NCBI GenBank assembly: GCA_012931725.1
Contig: CM022952.1
Location: forward strand, 59,659,772-59,723,771
DNA from: Litsea cubeba
Lineage: Eukaryota; Streptophyta; Magnoliopsida; Laurales; Lauraceae
Length of the DNA stretch: 64,000 bases
Reading direction: 5' to 3'
Part shown: positions 56,631-64,000 of the stretch, piece by piece
How positions within the stretch are numbered: position 1 is the first letter of the stretch
How the letters are laid out: each line of letters starts with the position of its first letter
Notes under the pieces: generated by a model
What the model was told of the DNA's origin: nothing
The model's database searches: none
Seen by the model: the letters and a program-made list of their open reading frames with translations, nothing else
Translations under genes and position numbers: made by a program

Positions 56631-58404
56631 TGTTAGGATTTTGTTTATTGCAATTTGATGGATGCATTAGCATTTTATTAATCTCATGAATTTTCACACA
56701 TGCATTGATTTAGAAATTCTTGAAATCTTGATTTACACATGCATTGTTTTAAATTTTGTAAATCATATGTTTCATGCATGTTTTGGTTTTCATCTTGGAT
56801 GCATTTTATTTGAAAAAGAATTTTTACAAATCAAGCTAGCCAATGATTTAAAGTTTCAAATGATTTTTGGCTTTTTATGTTTCATGATTTTAAAATACTT
56901 AGAATGATTTAAAATCATGTTTCCAAGCTTGATTTAGTGGCCCAAAGATCCCACAAAGAAATCTCTTTAAATATGCAAAAAAATGGGATTTTTGGTCCTT
57001 GGGCTCGGGTCGACCCGCAGTGTGGTCGGTCGACCGAACCCATGCTTTCGGTCGACCGAAGACACTGTGGGTCGACCGAGAAAGTGTCCGTTGAGCATTT
57101 TTCAAACGGTCTGATTTTTTACCGTTAAGGGTCGGTCGACCGAGCCAAGCTGGGGGTCGACCGAGGACACGCAGAACTCAACTTTTTGAGTATAAAAAGG
57201 GGTTCATTCCCATTGAAAAAGTGTTGAACATTTTAGAGCTTCCAAGCCATCTTTGAGGAGTTTGGAGTCAAGGAAAAGGGGATGAACTAAGAAAGACCAA
57301 GAGGGTCATTAGTAAAGGTAAAGCTTGGATCATTAAGTTAAATCATCAAGTAAGCTTTACTTTTATTAATCTTATGTTCTATGCTTTGTTAAATTATTGG
57401 TAAATGATTTTTAGCATATAAACTATGATGTGTTAAATCCATTACCTTCATTCAATCATTGTTTTAGATTGTGATGGATTTCTCACTTTGATTCAAACCA
57501 AGTTTTGTGTTAAAACTTTATAAATCATGTTTTGTTAAAACCTTTGATTTATTTTATAAACATGTTTCATTAACTTGTTTGAATCATCTTTGTTGTTTTC
57601 ATTCATTTGAATCTTAAGTTAAACCTTTGTTTTTGAAAACAACATAGCATAGCACATGCATCACTTGATTAGGCTTAAACATTTACATTCAACTTGTGAT
57701 CTTTTGATTTTCATATCATTAACAAGTTTGTAGTTGTTCAAGTGATTTGCACATAACTTCAATCAAATCTTTTTATGTGCATTAAACTTTTGAATTGCTT
57801 TAAGCACATAAATTGATTGAGCTTAATTTTAAACTTGATTGAAGTTTTCACACACACACCTCATAAGCATTCATCTTTGTAATTCTTAGTGTGTTTGTGT
57901 GAGTTGTTTTATCAATTTCATATCCGCCTATTTTAGAGGCATTGTAATTGAGCTTATAATATTTCTCTTCTAGTGTTTGTGAAGACACTTCTTTGAGAAA
58001 GAAAATCTTTTGATTGTAAATGTTATTGCTTAGCCTAAGAAAAGCATTGTGTAAAGGTTATTGCTTAGCCTATAAAAGCACATTGTAAGGTTATTGCTTA
58101 GCCTAGAAAAGCATAGTTGTAGAGGTTATTGCTTAGCCTTTTGAAAAGCATAATAGTGGAAATCCGGTGGGGTGTTGGATACACAAGCCGGTAGTGGATG
58201 TAGGCATTGAGGCCGAACCACTATAAATCTTGTGTTGTGGTGATTGCAATGTGGTGATTGTTTATTTAAGCTTCCGCATTTTGTTTGATTAATCATCACA
58301 TATGACTAGTTAATTTAATTAAGTTAAAATTGGTCATAGTTGATCACTAATTGTAGCTCACCCTATTCACCCCCCCTCTAGGGTTAGGATCCCCAGGACT
58401 TTCA
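56631..58404 (+). repeat. 3' LTR of the gag-only element
   Basis: 1774 bp, near-identical to 43302-45076, with GTCGAC palindromes at 57007-57168, TATA box at 57191, CTTAGCCTA array and end GGACTTTCA. Confidence 0.93.
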
Positions 58405-59754
58405 GATCCAAGCAGGTCCGCTCGAGCGAACCTCAAACAGGGAGCAGTTCGCCCGAGCGAACTTCCCAGTCCGCTCGAGCGAACTGCCTGTCATGCCTGG
58501 GTCAATACTTAAGACTTGAAACATTATTTTTAGGCTTGGGGAGGTATTGTTTGGAGCCCCAATGCAATGTAAGGACTTGTAAGGCGTCGTATGAAGTCCG
58601 AAGGAAGGAGAAACCCCATCATGGAGATTCGGTGAGGATTTCTAGATTGGTCAATGTGTATACGGACCCGGAATGTCCCTAATTCTTAAAGAGTACCAAT
58701 TTATATCATGACCGACATACGGGACCCTATTCACACTGATTCAATTCTTGAAACCTCAATGTCTAGCCCGAAAATATATGAGAAACCACTCGTATTCGAT
58801 TTCAACCAGACTCTTTCTTTTGGATTTTAAACCCACGTTATATGACCAGACTTGCTCCGAGAGTATTGAAAGTAATGTGTTTAGCTTTTGCTAACCCGTA
58901 TATGCTCGACCCGATATGAATGTGCTTTTGTGCCTTTGGGCACCCTGTTCCGTTATATGCATTTGTTTTGATTTCCCGCATTTGACCTATGAGTCGGCAC
59001 CACTAAGCTTGGACAACCTTGTCGGTCTGATCCACCGACTTGGAGATCCTTCCCATCCTGTTAGTCAGCTGCAGTCTGGAATCCGCAGAGTTTTTACCCG
59101 GTTCGCTACCGTGGTCCCGCAGAGTATATATATGTATATTATAGTATTTTATCATTGTCCCTCCTCACCTCGTGTGACTGAGGTCAATGATCCTGTAGTG
59201 TATGTGCTCTCATCACTTTAGTGAGAGAGGATTTAACTTTGTGTGGTTGCCATCTTGACAGTTCCCGATCCTTGATACCCTTACTGTTTTAAATATACAT
59301 GCTTCATACATGTTTTAAATGAATCCCCGATTTGTTAAATATACATGCTTCCTATATGCTTTAAATGAATTCTCAATTTGTCAAATATCCATGTTCTATG
59401 CACGTTTTTAATGAATACATGTTTTGCTAGATATTCATGTTTTATACATGTTTTAAAGGAATACAGGATTTTGTCGGATATTCATGATTTCATATACATT
59501 GTAATTATGTACAACTTATGATCAGATAACATGACTTATTACATGTTTTTATCATTTAGTACATTGTTCATATCTTTTCACCCACCTGCCAGACCGTCGT
59601 GTCTGACCCACTACTTTGGTACTAAGGTTCAGATTTCTTGCCCGAGTTGAGTGCACGTTTTGGCTATGGAGCCATGAGCTTGCAGGTTGTTTTGTCAGTT
59701 ATGTCGTGTAGACATTGAGCTTGACATCGGAGCAACGTCACATATGGGGTAGTG

Positions 59755-61551
59755 AAACCGACCCCAGATTTCCTGTTTTGTGTGGTCATTGTGGAGAGAT
59801 TCTCTTTAATTTATAGAAATTCCCATTTCAGCTTCGTTTGACTAATCTCGCCATTCCCGACAGCTTTCGTTTTCACTCCGTGCCCATCCGAAACTCCGAA
59901 AATCAGTTTTTCCAGCCCTGGGGGCAAAAATCAGTCTTTTTACACTAATCTAGACCCAAATTTTGAGATCTCAGAACCTTTCCAAATATATACGTTTTGG
60001 AAACTAGATTTTATGAGAAACATTTCGCTCTTCTTTGTCGATCACATCCGAGGCCCATAAATAGATGTTTTAACCCTTGTAATCCTAAATCTTCTATTAT
60101 TTTGATCCCTTTGACCAAACATTTGACTTTTTATGTAGACCACGAAAGTATGTCAATATTAACCTTGTTGGAAAGATAATTTTGTGCCGGACACTTTCAT
60201 GTTTTAAGTTTCTTGATCCGAGGTCAAGAAAGCCTTCTAATCTCCATTGCAAATTTTAAGTGTTTCTAACTGTGGTGGGGCCCACACCCACCCCTTTATA
60301 AGTACCACTCTCCTCTCCCTTCTTCCCCAAAACCGTCCCAGCACAGTGAGGGAGGAGTTCAGCTCCTTTGAGAGCTTTTTCCCATTTCTTCTTCTTTTTC
60401 TTACATCTTCATCTCCAACCCTTTCCAAATCTTGCCCAAATGGAGAAATGGACTCCACCAACTTCTTCTTCACCTTGAGAGCTTCATCTTGATACCATTG
60501 GAGAAGCAAACCAAGCTTTCCAAGATTCCTTTTGAACTAACCTTGCCTTTTGAAGGACTTCCAAGTAAGCTCTCCTCCTAATTTTTTAGACTTGTATTTG
60601 TTTAGCCCTTGAGACTCTCCATTTCCATTATTGGAAGTTTTCTCTTTCTATTTCTTAGTTTTGACATTTTACGGCTTGTTTTCTGGGTTTTTTGTGTAGA
60701 TTGGTGTTTTTGGCTTGGAGGTTGTGATTAGAGCTTGATTTACTTAGCTATGGACCTAAGGCAAGTGGATGAAATGATATATTGATGTATTTCATGCCTT
60801 ATGCACATATTTGGTTTTCATTAATTACTTTTGATTTGCCTAAATCTTGTTTCATGCTATATCTTCCATTGCTTTCGAAATGCTCTTGTAAAAATATCCT
60901 TCCAGCTCATTACTTTCTTGAAAATGTCACATTGATTGCATTTAGTTTGATTTACAAATGTATGGATTTCTATGTGCTTTGGATGATGAAATGAGAAGGA
61001 TTGATGGGAGTGATTTGTAGAATGTTTGATGAAGGCTGAATGGGTTTTGAGACCCTCAAATGTATGTAAAAAGGGTGCTCAAAATGTATTGAAAGAGGAG
61101 AAGAAGAAGAGCAGAACTGCCCGCAGAAAACAGGTTTCTGGAAAGTTCGCTCGAGCGACCTTGACACATCGCTCGAGCGAACCCGTCACAGAACCTCGTT
61201 GGCTCGAGCCAACCTTCTGATCGCTCAAGCCAACCTAATCCAAGCAGGTCCGCTTGAGCGAACCCCAAACAGAGAGTAGTTCGCCTAAGCGAACTGCCTG
61301 TCATGCCTGGGTCAATACTTAAAGACTTGAAACATTATTTTTAGGCTTGGCGATGTATTGTTTGGAGCCCCAATGCAATGTAAGGACTTGTAAGGCGTCG
61401 TATGAAGTCCGAAGGAAGGAGAAAACCCTATCATGGAGATTCGGTGAGGATTTCTAGATTGGTCAATGTGTATACGGACCCGGAATATCCCTAATTCTTA
61501 AAGAGTACCAATTTATATCATGACCGACATACGGGACCCTATTCACACTGA
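59755..61551 (+). repeat. Third Tekay-like LTR, keeping an empty insertion site
   Basis: Collinear with 41660-43301 followed directly by 58410-58745, apart from a deletion of about 150 bp near its start (compare 41691-41840). TTTATAAGTA TATA-like box at 60295-60304; CTCGAG-type cluster at 61146-61290. At 61236-61246 it reads through the site where the gag-only element sits in the other copy. Interrupted at 61552 by the LINE. Confidence 0.85.
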
Positions 61552-61563
61552 TTTTTTTTTTTT

Positions 61564-62204
61564 GCTGAATGGTTAATTTGTATTGAAAGAAGAGAGAAGG
61601 GCTAGAAGCCCCCAAAAATACAAAAGACTGCACATGACAGAAACAGCCCAAAAACCCAACCCACACTGATAAATACAAAGGAACCTTCAAAACAGGGAAA
61701 AGGCAGCAGAGACAGGAGGAGCTGCAGATCGCCGAACTGAGGTGACCGAACTTCACCCAAGAGAAGAGAGCTTTTCATCGACCTACTGAGGACACTGAAA
61801 AGGAACTAGCAACAGAGAAACAGGCAGCAGCAGAAGCTCAGTCTTCTAAGAAGGGAGGCTACCAGATTTGGAAGACATGCTCCAAGCTTTAAACAGGGAG
61901 GGAAACCTGCAACCAACTTATCAGGAATGAGAGAGAGCTAGGCACAGAGCTGTGACTCGACCAACCTTGCTGAATATCCTGGAGATGCAGAAATAGCTCG
62001 GGAGCCAGGAGCTCATACTAAACCCAGGCCGGACTGAGGAACCAATGATCGGAGCAGGAATGGGCGCCTCCAGCAGTCGACACAAACAAGGGAAAAAAAC
62101 CTCTGAGCATGAAGGAAGCTGTCCTCTAAGCTTATAAACAGATCCATGTAGCAGGCACAGGGAATTCAAGAGGAGGAAAAGAGAGGCTAGGAGATGAACT
62201 ATTG
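61564..62204 (-). other. LINE 3' untranslated region
   Basis: Between the ORF2 stop and the poly-A tail. Short open frames on the minus strand (61463-61756, 61921-62208) have no domain and are taken as chance. Confidence 0.75.
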
Positions 62205-63998
62205 TCAAAAGTTGTTGTTAGACAAAAAATGTATAAACAGCTGAAGAGTCCTGCCAGAAAAAGGTTTGATGATTGAACTGAGAGAGGAGGAGAGAATCTC
62301 TTTCAGAAGTGTCTTGACCTTCGTTTGAGAGGCTCTTAAATTCCTGTGAATTTGGTCATTTCTACATTTCCAAATAACATAAGTAGTGGAGAAGAAGATG
62401 GAGGAGATTCCAAGCCTTGCTATCCTGTCACAGCTAGATGAGAGTCTCTGCCAAATTGCTGAAGGAGAACTAGGGGCTGCACTGTTTACTCCTGCTGCTT
62501 GAAGAATCCATCTCCATTGGCCAGAGGCGAAGGGACAGAGGAAGAAGAGGTGAAGCGCTGTTTCAACACTCTGGTTGCAGAGACAACACCTGGAAGCTAG
62601 ACTGATTCCTGTGGCTTGAGCCCGGTCATTTGTAGGAGTTTTGCAATGCATCAGACGCCAGGCAAAGAAGGACACTCTCGGGCTAATGAGGTGGTTCCAA
62701 ACCAGGGGAGCCCAGATTTTGTGGGGCTGAGAGTGTCTAATTAACTGCCAAGCTTCTTTGAGAGAGAGGTCTTTCCCTGGGTGGGTTTTCCAATAGATGG
62801 AGTCATCTTTTGCAGGGTCTATTGAGATAGACTGGACAGCACTCTTTAAAGCATCTTCCACTTCTGTTTGAAGGCCTGAAGGCAAGTTCCAGGCTGATCC
62901 ATCCCAAAGAGTGCTGACTGTCTGATGAGGGGGAAAGGAGAAGGAGGGGAACTGTTCTGCCAGGCTTGTCTCTGAAGACCAAGAGTCAAGCCAAACGTCT
63001 GCCAAGTTTCCTTTCCCTACGATCCATTTACTGCCTTCTTGAATGATGTGGGCTGCCTTCCTGATTTTTCGCCAGACACAGGAACCAGATTTAGTTGTGG
63101 CCGAGCTCCATAAGGTTACCCTGGGAAAGTACCTCCCTTTCATCCAGTCAGCCCAAAGAGAAACTGATGTAGCAGCTGTCCATGCTAGCTTGACAAAGGA
63201 AGCTCCGTTGTGATCTTGAATTCTCCTGATACCCAGTCCACCCTCAAGGGTTGGAAGACACACCAAGTCCCAGCGGATCTGACTCCTCTTGGATCCAGAA
63301 GCTGCACCCGACCATAAGAAATTCCTCATTATACTTTCTAAGTGGTTTATAACTGACTTCGGGAGAGGGAAGACCATTGCAATGTGAGTGGGTAAACTGC
63401 CCAGCACATGCCTAATCAGGATAGTTCGACCTGCAAAAGAAAGAAGCCTGGACTTCCACCCGACTAGCTTGGAGAGGAACCTATCCACCATAGAGTGAAG
63501 GTGTTGTCTTTTCGGCGTTCCTATAATCAGAGGAGCTCCGAGGTAAGAAGAAGACAGAGGATGATCCTGAAGGTTAGTGATGGAGAGGATCTGTCTTTTA
63601 GTCAACAGGCTACTCTTGCCTAAGAAAAGTTTACTTTTTGCCACATTGATGTGTTGCCCCGAGCTGAATTGATACTTTCCAAGGAGTTGTTTAAGAGCCA
63701 TCAGGCCTTTCTTGTTGCCTTTCAAGAAGAGCAGAATATCATCAGCATAGAAGAGATGGCAGGGGGTCTTTGGCACTGAGGAAAGGGGGAGAATCAGCCT
63801 AGAGGAAACCAATTTGTGAATGTTAAGGCTGAGAATTTCCTCTGCTAATATAAAGAGGTAAGGGGATAGGGGGTCCCCTTGTCTAAGACCACAATTGGAG
63901 TTAAAAAAGCCATAAGGCACTCTGTTAATTAGGACAGAGCCTTTTCCAGAGCAGACACAGGCTTTTACAAGATTAATCCAGCTATTGGAGAACCCAAA
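62205..63998 (-). CDS. LINE reverse transcriptase (ORF2), C-terminal 597 residues
   Basis: Partial, entering from beyond the window end and open up to the stop at 62205. In order on the minus strand: 'GFSNSWINLVKACVCSGKGS' (RT fingers/palm lead-in), 'GLRQGDPLSPYLF', 'FYADDILLF' (catalytic YADD-type motif), 'SKLFLGK', 'YLGAPL' and 'GWKSRLLSFAGR', all standard for plant L1-type RT. The zf-RVT region follows with 'WKTHPGKDLSLKEAW', 'FFAWRLMHCKTPTNDR' and Cys/His residues 'CCLCNQSVETALHLFFLC', then a tail ending 'SNNNF'. Endonuclease and the RT start are outside the window. No stop or frameshift interrupts this part, so the copy could be recent. The start of the protein is not in view. Confidence 0.95.
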   Translation of the reverse strand, partial: FGFSNSWINLVKACVCSGKGSVLINRVPYGFFNSNCGLRQGDPLSPYLFILAEEILSLNIHKLVSSRLILPLSSVPKTPCHLFYADDILLFLKGNKKGLMALKQLLGKYQFSSGQHINVAKSKLFLGKSSLLTKRQILSITNLQDHPLSSSYLGAPLIIGTPKRQHLHSMVDRFLSKLVGWKSRLLSFAGRTILIRHVLGSLPTHIAMVFPLPKSVINHLESIMRNFLWSGAASGSKRSQIRWDLVCLPTLEGGLGIRRIQDHNGASFVKLAWTAATSVSLWADWMKGRYFPRVTLWSSATTKSGSCVWRKIRKAAHIIQEGSKWIVGKGNLADVWLDSWSSETSLAEQFPSFSFPPHQTVSTLWDGSAWNLPSGLQTEVEDALKSAVQSISIDPAKDDSIYWKTHPGKDLSLKEAWQLIRHSQPHKIWAPLVWNHLISPRVSFFAWRLMHCKTPTNDRAQATGISLASRCCLCNQSVETALHLFFLCPFASGQWRWILQAAGVNSAAPSSPSAIWQRLSSSCDRIARLGISSIFFSTTYVIWKCRNDQIHRNLRASQTKVKTLLKEILSSSLSSIIKPFSGRTLQLFIHFLSNNNF

Positions 63999-64000
63999 GA

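Larger units (their letters stand above)
43302..58404 (+). mobile_element. SIRE-like gag-only LTR element (non-autonomous), nested
   Basis: LTRs 43302-45076 and 56631-58404, starting TGTTAGGATTTTG and ending CAGGACTTTCA. Target duplication GATCC at 43297-43301 and 58405-58409. Primer site at 45079 and polypurine tract AAAGGGGGAGAT ending at 56630. Internal content after removing the inner Copia: one coiled-coil gag-like frame (52817-54265), then about 2.3 kb of non-coding sequence containing a hairpin array and repeated purine blocks. No protease, integrase, RT or RNase H. Own length is about 7.5 kb. A reversed relative is at 8972-11785. Confidence 0.93.
41657..59754 (+). repeat. Second Tekay-like LTR, split by nested elements
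   Basis: Starts TGAGAGAACCCGACCCC right after the polypurine tract. TATA-like TTTATAAGTA at 42351-42360. A CTCGAG-type palindrome cluster lies at 43205-43296 and, after the insertion, at 58417-58490. The two halves (41657-43301 and 58405-59754) are contiguous in the paralogous LTR at 59755-61551. Confidence 0.88.
38195..61551 (+). mobile_element. Rearranged non-autonomous Tekay-like element with three LTRs
   Basis: Order: 5' LTR remnant (38195-39086), internal region (39087-41656), second LTR (41657-59754, interrupted by the nested elements at 43302-58404), then a third LTR joined at about 59755 and cut by the LINE at 61552. The second LTR stops at CATATGGGGTAGTG, short of its proper end, and abuts the third LTR's start region. 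This implies deletion of an LTR end, a second internal region and an LTR start. No gag or pol is present. It is related to the complete element at 25036-34849. Confidence 0.78.
61552..64000 (-). mobile_element. L1-type LINE, 3' part
   Basis: The 12-base T run at 61552-61563 is the poly-A tail on the minus strand. About 640 bp of 3' untranslated sequence follow, then the second open frame. The 5' end lies beyond the window, so the target duplication cannot be checked. It is inserted in the Tekay-like LTR; the uninterrupted sequence is visible at 58735-58746. Confidence 0.92.

Overview
This is a repeat-dominated stretch of a flowering-plant nuclear genome. The evidence is several Ty3/Gypsy and Ty1/Copia LTR retrotransposons with initiator-Met-tRNA primer sites, CACTA transposon ends, a plant-type L1 LINE, a plant mobile domain (PMD) gag-like remnant and a shredded plant beta-galactosidase gene. 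I see no intact host gene and no tRNA, rRNA or CRISPR. The species cannot be named from the sequence. A 100-N assembly gap lies at 19578-19677.

Layout. 1-817 is a Gypsy (Tat-like) LTR fragment. 818-5603 is a reversed Del/Tekay-like solo LTR (target duplication ATATG) that itself contains a Copia solo LTR (1299-3077, duplication CTAAT). 6309-8585 is the 3' end of a reversed Copia element with RNase H remains. 8586-8971 is a Tekay-like LTR stub. 8972-11785 is the 3' part of a reversed SIRE-like non-autonomous element. 11786-19577 is unresolved Gypsy-like debris, rich in tandem repeats and poly-T, ending in a broken PMD reading frame with a plausible spliced leader. 20138-22291 is a reversed Tekay-like LTR piece. 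22292-25035 holds three successive CACTA-type left ends. 25036-34849 is a complete non-autonomous element with 3.76 kb LTRs (duplication CGATC). It splits a CACTA-like leader that resumes at 34850 and runs into a chimeric pseudogene: beta-galactosidase exon 1 and part of exon 2, fused to a SEC23 exon.

38195-61551 is a second non-autonomous Tekay-like element, rearranged to carry three LTRs. Its middle LTR is split by a SIRE-like gag-only element (43302-58404, duplication GATCC), which is in turn split by a nearly intact SIRE/Maximus-like Copia element (45132-52769, duplication TTGAT). A paralogous LTR at 59755-61551 preserves the empty site of the gag-only element. A LINE on the minus strand (61552-64000) interrupts that last LTR.

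How the parts relate. The inner Copia has all pol domains and shares its primer site, polypurine tract and palindromic LTR motif with the gag-only element around it, so it or a sister copy is the natural candidate to supply enzymes in trans. The most unusual structure is at 54327-55860 in the gag-only element: about 23 consecutive short hairpins, each with its own complementary arms but with a shared loop core close to TAGTTATATCT. The second unusual pattern is clusters of short self-complementary words (GTCGAC, CTCGAG, GTTAAC, CGTACG types) in the LTRs of otherwise unrelated element families.
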